Shown: in pieces, positions 12,375 through 24,535 of the stretch
Layout: every line of letters begins with the position of its first letter
How positions within the stretch are numbered: position 1 is the first letter of the stretch
Assembly: GCA_000469685.2 (NCBI GenBank)
Contig: LS997567.1
Location: 5,783,374 to 5,847,373 of the forward strand
Reading direction: 5' to 3'
Origin: Haemonchus contortus
Taxonomy: Eukaryota > Nematoda > Chromadorea > Rhabditida > Trichostrongylidae
DNA length: 64,000 nt
The notes under the pieces: model-generated
Database searches by the model: none
Told to the model about the DNA's origin: nothing
Seen by the model: only the letters and a program-made list of their open reading frames with translations
Made by a program: the position numbers and the translations under genes

Positions 12375-12650
12375 CAAACCCGTCAGAGGGATCCGCCCCG
12401 CATTCGACTTCCATTCAGAAACATAGCGGCGTATGAATGCGTAAGTGGCCTACACAATGGTGTGGTATGGTCAGCCGACGTCCGGGTCAGAGCTTTTATC
12501 CTCCTAGACGAGTCTGGTTCCAAGTAACCAAACTCAGAGGATGGAAGGCCTAGGCGGATATCGATCCCGGGTTCGAACCCGTGACTATACGTGTGTGGAA
12601 GTGCGATTCTTGCCACTATAACAGCTTCACCCCTTTTGTCAATATTACGG
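12375..12650 (-). mobile_element. tRNA-derived SINE, near full length
   Basis: Read on the minus strand: an A-box-like GTTATAGTGGCAAG, a perfect B box GGGTTCGAACCC, the family block GGAGGATAAAAGC, the block CGGCTGACC, and the 3' signature GGAAGTCGAATGCGGGGCG. This is one of the best copies in the window. Confidence 0.75.
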
Positions 12651-13109
12651 CTATACATAGGTATGTATGTGTATACATGGCATTTTCTTCCTTTCTGTTT
12701 TTTGAAACCCAGTCTTGTGACGTGTAACGTTTTTTAAAGCGCGCACGAAATTTCATTTACAAGTATGCGTTTACTCAAGTGCTTTATGCTGTCGAAAACA
12801 ATGGCGTCTAGCCATATAAGCCGCATGCCCAATCAAACGCCATTAGAAATCCGAGGCCGAAAAAAGGCGTGGACATACACCAAGATGGCATCGTCCGATG
12901 CTGAAATCATTATCTTATCTGTCTATCATTATCTATCTTTTAACTTTTCCTTCTTTGTCATGCAGATAGACAGAAATGTGTGGCGAGAAAATAAACTTCA
13001 GCGATCGCAGGCCTTAGGACTGCTTCTTTGATACTCTCTGATCGAAACACTGTGAAAATTGCTCTCCCTTCGAGCTGTCCCTCAAAATAACCTACCAGTT
13101 TCCTAGCCG

Positions 13110-13285
13110 TGGTCATAGTTCCCACCGGGTCCAAAGGTCCTTTGCCAGCTGGCGCATCTACTTCCGAAATGATACCTTCCCAGGTTAACCACGTCTTTCA
13201 TCCCTTTGGTGTCGGATAATTGGCACCAGACCCATTTAGGAGGACAAAAGCACTGACATGAACATCGACTAGCTACCGCAGGTCA
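13110..13285 (+). mobile_element. tRNA-derived SINE, partial
   Basis: Shares the middle of the family: CCCTTTGGTGTCGG, TTTAGGAGGACAAAAGCACTG, ATCGACTAGCTACCGCAGG and TCATTGCACGGGC. The head and tail are missing. Confidence 0.55.
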
Positions 13286-13349
13286 TTGCACGGGCTACCA
13301 GATTGTTGGGGGTGGGGGTCTCCAGTCACGGTGAGCGTGTTGCGAGCGG

Positions 13350-13585
13350 GTGGCTTCGTCGCGCGCGTACGTCGAAACTAGTCTCGCTGCAGCCGCCGCA
13401 TGCGATACTTGACGGATGTCGCCACGACAGCGAGCAGAAAGAGAAATAACACGGACAAATGCAAATCATTCGCTCAACCGTTACTTTGTGGTACTGTAAT
13501 GCCATCTCAAGACCTCAAGGGGGTGTGCCAGGCGCGAAGTGGGCGGGGTGACCTACTTTCAACGTACGCGCGCAACGAACGTTCT
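13350..13585. mobile_element. Foldback element, CGCGCGTACGTCGAAA type
   Basis: Left arm CGCGCGTACGTCGAAACTAG and right arm CTACTTTCAACGTACGCGCG are inverted copies. Related copies are at 48541-48828, 57728-58010 and partly 59529-59615. The interior shares AAATCATTCGCTC and GGGCGGGGTGACCTA with them. No protein is encoded. Confidence 0.65.
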
Positions 13586-13599
13586 CCGTTGCGAGCTTA

Positions 13600-16500
13600 A
13601 CAGGTAATGAACCGTCTTGCTTACAACCTTCCAGCAGACCATTGAAATGGAACTCTACTCTCCAATAAGTTCCGGCAATCGATAGAATCGTCCTATTGGA
13701 TTTCATCATTCACTTACAATCCTACAGGATGAGGATAGTTCATCTGCGCTTCCTGATTCATGTTTGTTTACAGAATATGACGAATAATGTCGATCGCCTC
13801 CCTGTTTCTAACTGAGCTGACTTCAGCTTGCTCATAACCATCCTCCTCCGTTTCCTTCAATCATTAGGTATTTCTGGATGAATCCTCCATGAGCTCCAGC
13901 CTTTTTCTGATTGATTCAAATATTCGTAGAGCACCATGACATCAAGTATTTTTTACCGTTTCACCTGTTCTTTCGTTAGAAAGATTTCATAATCGAACCT
14001 TACTTCATAACAACAGTGCAGCCCATATAAGATGGTATTATAGCTCTATACAATGAGCGTTAATTTGCCTTTGAGCTTCAACATGGTCCTTTAGAAAGAA
14101 CAATAATTATACCTATGATTTAATAATTGCCACTTAAAATTTTATAGCTCTCCACCCCTATGCCAAACATGTTAGGTCGTCAACCTTAATGGAAAAGGTA
14201 GTTATGGGCCCATGGACTGATAAACATATCGGTTGATGTCCACGTTCTGGGCGGTTTGATCCAAGATCTGATCCATGGATCAGATGCTTGTTAGGGCCAC
14301 CACTGGTCATCACCGTGATTCTGTTTCAAGTTCCACAATGGCCTGAGAAGGTGCAAACTGCAAAAGGTCTGGTTATCTCTCATGATGGAGAGCTTGAAAA
14401 TTGTTGAAGGGGTGGGGCCTGAATCCAGCTGGTCAGACGACAACAGCTATAAGATGAACTCCTCTGTCTTTTACTCGAATACTTTGCAATTTGACTACTA
14501 AGACAACAGGATCCTTCGTTGGAGTGAGAAATTCACTTCTTCTATATTTAGCCTTGAACTTTCTGAAGATTTCGCCAGAAAATTAGGTCATACAATATAT
14601 TTTGAAAGTCCAAAAAATAATTGCCATCGTGAAGCTGTCAATCAATATACAGCTTTAAAGCTGATGCTATCTGGTAGCCATAACTCACTCTTTTGAATAG
14701 ACGTCAATCAATAAGTTGTTGTTTTTCTAAATGAAAAGCAAGCAAGTGGAGTGGAATAAATGCTTGCTCGACTTTTCCTGCGATTATCTCTCACTGGCAA
14801 GATATGAGATGCAACCGTTTATTCTAGGACCATTTATCCAGTAATATACGTATGTAATATATTAACCAGCCACCCAGCAATCGACCTCTAATATCTTCTT
14901 CAAATTCTGAAATTGTGAATTGGAAGTGCAAATTAGATTATCAAATTACATGCCCTTCACTAAGCTTGTAACTCCAATGTTGCACTTGCGCTCATTGGAC
15001 AGTGATAAGCTCGTCCCACTGGAGATAGCCCCGCCCACATTCTCTATGACGTTGCTCAATACTATTACCTCAGTTTTGAATCAGTTCAGGGAAATTTGCT
15101 AGGCAGATGAAGATGGGTGTTTAGGTGTTACTAGCAGAAAAGGGTGGCTGCCTTAATTATGGTGGGCGGTGCTATCTGCCATGGGAGGGGTTTAGCGCTG
15201 CTCGCTCTGCGCAGCTTCAACATTGAGATAATGTGCGCTGTGAAAAACTACACCTAGCTTTCAGCTACAAGAAATTACTAGTATTTTATTGATCTCCAGT
15301 CTAATTAAGCCTTCGAACTTTTTGATTTGATCAAGTACCCTCAGAATTATTCAATTATCTGTTACACTTTCTCAACTAGCGATTAGGATTGCACTCTATT
15401 ACTAGTATGTAGTCTCATTATGCATGCAATTGGTTCCATGAATCCGAGACAAAATCGATTGTGGGGTGCAGTCTTAGTAAGTTGGTGTTGACTTTGAGAA
15501 CATTGCCCTTTTTATTTATGTCAAGCATTCATGTAAGTATGGCATTGACTTGCTAATCTATTCCGACTTTTTTTCTGTTTTCACAGAAAAGCACATAATC
15601 TTGTTACTCAAGTAACTTTTTAAAGTGTGAGAAATCTCATGTTGTATTTCGATGTATTGTCTGATAGGCTATGTTAAATTCTATTAATTGTTAGTAAGTC
15701 GTTTTACAGTTGCCATTCCGTAAATAACTATCAAAGGCTTTTCAGACCATCCATAGCCATGTCTGTCTTCATCAGCTACATATACTCCCAGCCCAAGTTT
15801 ATTCGAGCACTCCTCTCATTTTCTCATACTGGTAGATCTCTTAACCAGTAAAACTGTTACATTTCTTAACCTATAAACGTGAGTGTATACAAAGGGGGGG
15901 GGGGCTAAATCTTCGAATATGTCAAAGATGACGGCTTTCAAAAGAGGTCGGAGGGCTCAAGCTGGAGCTTCAATGTAGGGTATACCAGTGGCGGAGACTA
16001 CCCCTCCAGGACATCGCCCACCCAAATATTTTCCGTCTATATTTCCTCCAACAACCTTTATCGAGTAGGTAATTGTCTTTTCCTGTAGGGTGGTAGACTA
16101 CCTACTCTAACTACTGCCCATCGGATCTTGATTACTTTCGGTTGAGAAGCACTTCCTTATCCGCTGTCTAGCGAGAAATCTAAGCTAGCGTGTGTTCACT
16201 AGAACTACAGGAAACCAATTTTGCAGTCCAAGGATTCGTTTGTACAGTAGTCATAAATTAGAAGAGATATCCTTGACCTGAATACCCATTTCTTCCTCGG
16301 TACTCCAGAAATGGGTTATGAAGAGGTCAAAATGGGAGGGAGTTGGTTTTATCGCTTTGAACCCACAGTGACCACTACATGGGTTACTGTATATGTGAAT
16401 CCCTGGACTGTGAAACCTCATCATTGCCAAAGCTTGTCAGCATTTTTTGTCGATTTTGCATGTATTTCGCAATAATCAATAATTGTATTTTTCTCGGCAG

Positions 16501-16950
16501 GTGCGTTGAACTAGTTATCGTTACTAGTTTTTTCTGAGTACATTATAGGGTAATAAAAGGATGAGCTAGCTGCTTGTCCCTGCTTACACTGCATGTCCAT
16601 TCTGATAATTGAAATCTGCTGGACTAGGATTATGTAGCTGACGACAAGGGCGAAGTAATGCAAAGGGCCTAGGGTTACTTCTACGATAACAAGTACAAAA
16701 CACTACTGGTCAGTACAACGGACCAACAGTGCAAGACAAGGTTTACACTCTTCGAGTGGGTCGATTCGTCACGTGATCCACTAATCCGAGAAAAACCTGC
16801 AAAATTTTGGCCCCTTACTTTTGATTACTTGAAATTGCAATTGTCCTCAGTTTTGTTGATCTACTGTAGAGAACTTCTTGAACTCATTAATGAACATCTA
16901 CAAGTACTGAAGCAATACGGAGATCATGACCGCTGTGAAGCGGTCCCAAA
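13600..16950. other. Intergenic stretch without a supported gene
   Basis: No exon chain or domain was recognised. GC-rich islands at about 14985-15060 and 15150-15240 share a GATAGC..CCGCCC type block in opposite orientation and may be the arms of another small foldback. An 11-G run lies at 15894-15904. Confidence 0.35.
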
Positions 16951-16959
16951 TATTCGAAC

Positions 16960-17200
16960 AGAGGTGGTGTAGTTGCAGGTGGCGTACTATCACAAGCGTG
17001 GTCTGGGGATCAAATCCCGGATATCCGTCCAGCCACAGGGCCTTCAATCCTTTCAGGACCGGCTAATTGAAACCGGATTCGTCTGGTAGTGTAGAAGCAC
17101 TGGCTTGTACGGCTGGCTACAGTAAGTCATTATATGGGCCACACAACGACCCTACGATTCTGAATGGAAGTCGAATGCGGGGCGCATCCATAAAAGAGAA
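16960..17200 (+). mobile_element. tRNA-derived SINE, near full length
   Basis: A-box-like GAGGTGGTGTAGTTGCAG, B-box-like GGGGATCAAATCCC, then CTTTCAGGACCGGCTAATTG, GTCATTATATGGGCC and the end signature TTCTGAATGGAAGTCGAATG followed by CGGGGCGCATCC. Confidence 0.75.
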
Positions 17201-18308
17201 CAGTGCCGAAAACTTTGTCCTTTGAATTTCCACTGTGAACTCAGGTGCACTAGACAATTAAATTTCGATTTCAGAGAAGGGAGAGTAAGCCAAAATATTG
17301 CGGAAAGTGAAATGTTTCTGGGCAATTGATGGATGATTTGAACCATTTCTAAATACTCTTCAAAACAAAATTAAATCCACGTTAAAAACTCACAGTTTTA
17401 AAGTCTCACAGTAAAAGTCCAGTAGTAGTTCTATTGAATCAGATGCCGTCATTTTTGTTACCTAAAGAGCTCTTAATTGATATCCTGGCTGTTTACTTGT
17501 GTATAATTTCAAAGGATATGGTTCTGTCCTTGTGAATAGGTCATTTATTCAACTTTTATGTGTTGCCGTGTACTTTACTTTGTTAACTGTTGGTATTCCA
17601 CCGCAATGCGCAATCCGAAAGTCTTTCAAGGATGGCGAGTTATGGGCAAAACTTCGATTTTAGACAGGACTGGAACCCTCACTTTTGCTTTCCGGCACCG
17701 TGCTCTTTATCTCCCACACTACTGAGACGCAGCCTGCAGTCTGATATAGAAGGCTAACACGCCACTGTATATTCTCTGCCTACAGGTTATTTCACAAACT
17801 GAGGATGCATCATGCATCTTTAATTCTGGAAGGCGCCGCTGTTCACGGCGCATCCCGAAGTGGAGCACAGAGATCGAACGCTCCTTCCATTAATCGGTCA
17901 GGCTTTCCGAATCGGCAATGTCTATCTAGCTTGATTATATACGACTTTTTTTCTGTAAATCTCATCAAGTGCTGTCATTTTTTCATTTTGAAAAAAAAAA
18001 CTTATATTGAATATTCAAGCTACATGTGCAGCCAACAACCCTCATTTGGATGTGAAAATGACCAAATTTTCCAATTTAATCTTTTAATTATTTTGTAATT
18101 AATGAGCAAATTGTAGTTTGTTGTAAAAAGTGAAGAGTTTTGCTGTTTTGTGGTTAATGCACTCTTAATTCCTTGTCATCGTGACTGGCAAGTGCACCCC
18201 ACCAACATTCGAATGGGGCAGCCACTTGGAAGACTAAACTCGAGTCGCACTTTTTGGCGGACCAACATCGAATCAGTCGCGGCTGATGGTCGTATAAATA
18301 GTTGTTCT

Positions 18309-18345
18309 TACTTGTATACTCGTCTAACTCTTCTCCGCCACTCAT
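18309..18345 (-). other. Possible short first exon (weak)
   Basis: On the minus strand ATCTTCAG is followed by AAATGAGTGGCGGAGAAG and, after about 37 bases, a GTAAGA donor. It would encode MSGGEELDEYT at the start of an acidic protein and could receive a trans-spliced leader. No downstream exon was found. Confidence 0.2.
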
Positions 18346-21300
18346 TTCTGAAGATGTCAATGACTATTCGACTTTTCCCTGTTTTCTATCACTTACTACA
18401 GTCCGCTTGTAAGTGGTCTCTCCCGAATGGGTTAAGAAGGAGCTGTTGGGCCATGAGATCAGGATATCTGTTTTACTACTGTAACATAACTGATGGAGTA
18501 ACTGTAACTGTTAGAATTACGGGGGAAAAGGGGGAGAGGAGAAAACGGTCTTTTTTTTCTGGCCCATGGACGACAACGACGGGTTTAACAGCCCTAGCAG
18601 AACAACTGACCATGCCGTCGATTTCGAACAGCACCTCTCCAGCAGCTCATGTTCCATCGGCTTTTTTGCGTTTCTTTTTTGACCTGGGAAGTAACCAGGG
18701 TGTCAAATAAAACCCCATTGATGAGTACAATTCATTTTACTTTATTTTTTGGCCAATCAGAGCTCAACTTGCTACGATGCTTAAGTGGCTTGTGATTGGT
18801 CAACAGTTCACATGGGGTAATATGGCCCTAATTGCCAACATATGCAATTTAATTAGTCAACGAACGTAAACTGACACTTTGCTTGACGTGTGATTCTAGA
18901 GGGGAAAGAACCTATCGGCACCGATAGCTATTGCCGCTACGCTCACTCAAATTATCCTCTGTCGTCGATCTCTCAACAGGTGTTACATGTATTCATACAT
19001 CTGTTCCCCTCCACAATCACTTGACATTTTTTTTTGTTTTTTCTCAACGAAACAACAATAAACAGCATTCCACTTAAAATTGTGCAAAAAACTGCTGTAA
19101 AATACAAGTAAGTTAGCAGGTAAAGTAAGTTATGCACGTAGTTGTTTGTTAGCCCGTCAAAAGGCGGAGTCGGACTTCGTTGCCACATGTGGCCATTTGA
19201 TGTGGCCATAGTGCTTCCTCTTCTTTGAGCAGCTATTCCTCTTACTTTGAGAATCTATGGTTTTCCATTTTTTGCTATTCAAAATAAGCTCTGCTTCAGC
19301 AAACAACCATATAAATCACGATGAATGGCTGTCCGCCTTTAGTTAAGCCTGGGCCCTGACCTCTTTTCTCGGAATACTTTTTGACAATCCGGCATTATTT
19401 TCATTGAGCCATAAGTCTGACTTCAAAAAAATGCCTGGCCTAATCTTGCCTGGCCTAGTCCAAAAGTCCTCATTCAGTGGAATTCCGGAGCTCAATTGAA
19501 GGGGATTTGTGGAGCAGAGGATAGCAGTACATACTGGTAACTTAATGAGATGACAACTCACGGTTTTTATCCGGATAGACGATTATCATGGCTTATTTGT
19601 CATCGTAACGCTTCATTAGGCCATCTTGATCATCAGGTATACTCAGCTCTAATGTCATTCGTATCAACTCAGGCATTAAAGCTGAACATTCAACTGAGAA
19701 AGAATTTCATTCGCTCTGCCTCAGCTCCCAAACTCCTCTCGTTTTCTTTGCCCTGGCTAAGTTGGGACGTCCACGACACGACCCAACGACCTCTGGGAGT
19801 TATTGGCGGAAGTAACAGGTCTGGGACCAACTGTACAAGGGTCAGAAACCAATAAACTAAGCTGGTATTTATGTAATCAGGGAATCAGGGGCATCTCTGT
19901 GAAGGATAATCCCCTAGGAGGCATCAAATAATGTAGACATCACAGAGAGCGGAAACTTTTTTTTTGACGCGCTTCCAGATGGAGGCATTCTGACAATTTG
20001 GTTAGAAATCTCGGCTGATTACATAGTTTTCACTGACATTTCGATTTGTCAATGAAAACAATTTTAGTTTGCTCGGACTGCCGAAGAAAGGCTGTCCCAA
20101 TCTTCCCGTTCCACGAACTTCGCAGCTGTTCTAAGGCTGTCTTCTTCCTTCAAATTCTTCTTTATGAATCTTCTCTATCCCTCACCCCTCGAAATGCCCC
20201 TCTCACTAATCTTGATTGCCCCTCTAAATAACTACTTCTTCCCAAATCCTGTAGTAATTGCTGTGATCCTCGTGGAACCCTAAATTCCCTCTGAGTCCAT
20301 GATGTTTGCCAAATTTTCTATCCCCGAATTTCGAGGGAACGCCACTAACCCGCAAGTGGTCCTCATCGAGGTGATCTCTGGTTCAGGGTTATGCTGATTC
20401 AGAAATACTTGTCACATGTTGGTTACTCTGAAATATCAACATCAATCATCATTATCGCCGAGAAGAACAATAGCAGCATCTTTTTTCTCCGAGCAGATTT
20501 TTGTGATTAAAGAGGTTATACCGATCGTAGGTGGATTTCTCACTGGCCTCATCAATTCCTCTTAATTTACCCGGGCAAAAAATACCCGTGTGGGTGTTTT
20601 GGAGGGGAATATTTAGTCCCATAGAATGCATTTTTCAGCTTAATCACATGAGCGCTTTTGCCATGCGTAGCTTATAATCCACTTCATTTTTGACTACAAC
20701 TCAAGATACAATTTTGCCTAGGATTTTGGTCAGTTAGTAACAATTTTGGTTTGATTCAATCAAACAGGTTCAGATAAAATATTACCATTAGAAATTATAT
20801 AAATCTTTCAAGTGATAATAGATAGTAATAAATAATAATAAATGATAGTTGATAATAGTAAGTAATACTTAATGATAATATCACCAAGGTGGATAAGGCT
20901 CGTTAGGTCGCTTTCGTTTTGTTAGTCCGTAGAGTGAAATTTCAGTTGCGATCCAAGTTCCATCCATGATTCTAGCTTCTGCAGGTGTTACTTACATGTT
21001 TGTACGGCAAGTATAACTGCAATGTTGGCTGACTTATGTTACGGTAGCCAAAGTGTGCGGAATGATGGCGCGCGGTTGCGTCGCGTTCAATGTTGAAACT
21101 AATGGCATATTTGTCAGCTGCTTTCAGGGTTTAATGTCATTTTCATAGTTTTTCGAACCAATTTTAAAACACTCATGTTGGTGCTTGTTGGTTGTAAGAT
21201 GGAGATAAGGTAGTAGCACATGGTGTGGCTACAGTATCCGGATACGGTCACGGTATTGGGTTCAACTGAACCCCTGAATAAACATGGACGCGGTCTTCAC

Positions 21301-23899
21301 ATTCAAGTGTCGCCACAAATTCAAATGAGAGTTTAGTGCATGGCACATCATTGGCATGCCCACCACCTGGAGCTTTTTGCCCTTCTTTCCTCAGTTACCT
21401 GGTCAATGATATCTTCATTGATTGAGCTGCTGTGGAGTCAGGTTACAATGGGGGGAACGGATGCTTGATAGAGATACCTCCTACTCTACCGCTCACTTTT
21501 GTTGTAATAATACTTCTTATACGTATCATTGTGAAGAGGCTCGCTTATCATTGTGCACTGGGTAGGTAGCTCTTCCCCGAAGCAATCTACCTGGGCGCAA
21601 CCCGATCAAACATCATCCGTGCCCGATCAAATAGTTCGTTTCGAGCCTCTTTATTTTTGTTAGTAACCAGTAATAGTACTTTAAATCTAGTCAATTTCGA
21701 GATGGCTTCTGTCAAAAAATAAATTAGTAGGGGCTTCTGCGAAGACTCTCGATTTAGAATTACAAAATGATCCGGTTCTGTTGAACTTCTGCTCATTCCG
21801 ATCAAATCTTTCCCGGTAAAGTTTAGTTTATAAAGTAGTAAAAAATCTAATTGTAGTAAAGTATAAAGTGTAACTAGTAACAAATTATAGTAATCAAGTA
21901 TTCTTCAACCTAAAGTCTGTGTAGTTTTGATTTTTGACTTGAAATCAGCTGAGTTTTGTTGGGGTGTGGCTTATTGCAAAGGAGAAACTCGGGAGGTTTT
22001 TTCCGGTTGACCACTTGCCGATATCTAAATTTATTGCCGTAGGTGCAGAGGTAACTCTTTCAGTTCTCTGGTGGATTATCTTCGTGCCCATCTACCTTCA
22101 AAGCCTGGGCCTGGGCCCCTTTGATCGACTTGGTTCTAGGCGACTGCCCCAGTCCTGCTCGGAGGTCTTGCTCGGCCTTCGAAGAATTTCGCGGGTTTAT
22201 GGTCTATTCCATGTTTTTCATAAGTACTGTAGCTTTGTATGTACGTACAAGGGTCTTCTTCAAAATTTGAAGAAGTTCTTCTTTTTCTTTGAAGATTTCG
22301 CTTTGTTGGGGTGGTGAAGCATAAATACTTTTAGCCCGGGAGAAGTGGTTCTTCTTATTCGTTTTGAGGATGTTATTTCCGATGTTCGAGAGCATTTGTT
22401 TGCCCCATGCTCTGTCGTTATCGAATAACATTCACGACGAATATTTTACTCCGCAGATAGATTCTTTTCATTCAATCTGAAGAGAATCAAATGAGCCCTG
22501 AATGCCCCCAGACACCACATAGCTATCATCCCATGACGTACATCCCATACGTCTTCATGCCTCCTAATCCATTACCCGATAAATTTGCATTCTTTTCTAG
22601 CTTCTCTGTCCATCTACTAAGAATTATTATTTAATATCATCTGCTACAACAGTTTACTACACTTACTTATTGATACTTTAACTCTGAAATTACTGAAACA
22701 GCATTAATTCCAATTACAGCTGTGTAAGGCTACGTATGTAAGCCGCCCTTCCCCGTTGCCCCCCCCCACCCAGGTTTTTTGAAAAGATTAAGGTACTTTA
22801 TTCGTTTACAAGTTACTGTATCGAGCCTTTTAACTTGTGCTTTGGCTTGGCTGAGGGTGTGAAGGCAGTGCTGGCCCCTAGGGTGGTTAAGTTGAGCCAA
22901 AGTGCTATTGGAAACTTTGGAATATGAGAACCAGCGATGTCTCGAGCAATGGCGTTGCCTAGCTGCTTCAGTGAATATTAATAATAACCCCCCAAAAAGC
23001 AAAGTCCCAAGGGCCTAGCTTCCCTGAGAGCGAAGCGGAACCGGAAATCGGAACTCGGAACGGAGCACAGACCAGTTGTCGCACTTTGCATCACAACTAT
23101 GGCTGATGGCTGACAACCTGGGGTTTTTTTCCAAGGACATTTTTTATCTACTCATGCAGTCAGCCATTTGGGTCACCTGTTTGCCTGTCTACTTGGGTGG
23201 GTTGCTTCTACCTGGACGGGTTGCTTTTCTACTTTTCTTTCGGGTCTGTCTGTTGTATTACTTGTACAGGGCTTAGTGTCCTAATCACTTAGATCGAATC
23301 TGATCATGACGCGATCTAATCGCCTACTCAACCAGCTTATCTTCACTAAGACATGTCCATGTCTGTTTCATCTCTGTTGGTGTTGGATTTTATGTTAGGA
23401 GACGACTTCAACGTCATCTAAAACTTATAAGAAGTGACATGACATTGTGTGTCAAGATGAAAAGTGCACCGTTAGTCTCTTCAATTGTCTGGGATTGAAG
23501 TTGTTGCGAGCAGGGGGCAGTGCAGACGTAGGAAAAATGACCGACGACGGAGGGCGAATATAAAAGAATCACTTCTCTAAGCTTTGTACTTGTCAACTGA
23601 ATGATTGATCAGAAAATTTTCAAAGGTGAACATTACCAATCATCCTTTGATCAATACCCCCCACCTCTACATCCCACTCATTTCAAAATTCATTTCATCT
23701 TCCCCGGACGTACATACGTGCATGGCGATCTTCCACGATGGCGGGCGGGGGTTGTTCAGCCTGAAAACTCGTGGGGGCTTTTGGTTGGTTCCGCTGTCGA
23801 TGACAAATCGTTGTTACTGCTTCTGCTTCAATTGCAACTTGCATATGCGCTTTTCCTCCCCCGACCGACGTTTCTTCGTCGACGTTCACATCGACTTAC

Positions 23900-24055
23900 T
23901 CCATTCGTCGTCGTTGGCGTCGTCGTCGTCTGCTAGCTTTGAAGGGTTCTCATCTGAAGAGCTTTCCGGAAAGTTTCCTACTTCGATTACGGTATTTCGC
24001 ATCTCCGAGTATGTTCCGTTTTCCGATTTCCGTGACCGTCCATGATCTCTTTGAT
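23900..24055 (-). other. Possible coding exon, acidic and charged (weak)
   Basis: Minus-strand open stretch with acceptor GTTGGGCTAG and a good donor A|GTAAGT at 23899. The product is strongly charged, with an Asp-rich end (ADDDDANDDEW). No partner exon in phase was found, and the low-complexity GAC repeats could create an open frame by chance. Confidence 0.25.
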
Positions 24056-24535
24056 CTCTAGCCCAACGTCCTCGCAGTAAATTGTACTTGTCAATGTACT
24101 TTTTTACGGGGCACTTTGCAGAAAATTTAAAGCGCAACAGTTGATGTTATTTGCTGTTTCACATTTTACATCCTCCCGTTCATTGTCAGTGTGATGTGAT
24201 GCGCTTCTCGATCTGAAGACGTCATCAACGCCACGCCTTCTTCTCACTTCTATTTTCCCCCATGCTTAGTTCCCCCCTCATGCATTGCGCAACAAATCCT
24301 ACTACTTTATTTACAGCTTATGTTGATAACAGTAAAAACCGCCGAGACATTTACTTCCTTGTCTGCCTGTGTACCTCTTCTCCTCTCCTTTTTCCTCTAC
24401 TCATTTCTTTTTTCATGGTTCATCTACTGCACTATTATGATTGCCTTCAATGAGATTTCGTGTCGACGAGGTACCTAAGTGATGTTGAAGTGGTGTGTAC
24501 GAGTGCCCTAATAAAGACCCATACGATTTCAGGTG

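Larger units (their letters stand above)
17205..24500. other. Intergenic stretch, mostly unassigned
   Basis: Contains a long open frame at 18150-18710 that looks like chance, a simple AATAATA-rich run at about 20815-20880 and an inverted CCAAT pair at 18751-18801. Two weak exon-like pieces at 18309-18345 and 23900-24055 are listed separately. No convincing gene chain was found. Confidence 0.35.

Noticed and set aside
12546..12640. tRNA gene (perfect B box)
   Set aside because: The rest matches the SINE family and does not fold as a cloverleaf.
18150..18710. 186-codon plus-strand open frame
   Set aside because: No acceptor or recognisable motif and a composition unlike the validated exons; a frame of this length is near what 64 kb gives by chance.
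20815..20880. Possible CRISPR-like or regular array
   Set aside because: It is an AATAATA-rich simple sequence without fixed repeat and spacer lengths.
23605..24045. 146-codon plus-strand open frame
   Set aside because: Overlaps two other open frames in stop-poor GAC/GTC-repeat sequence; no splice support on the plus strand.
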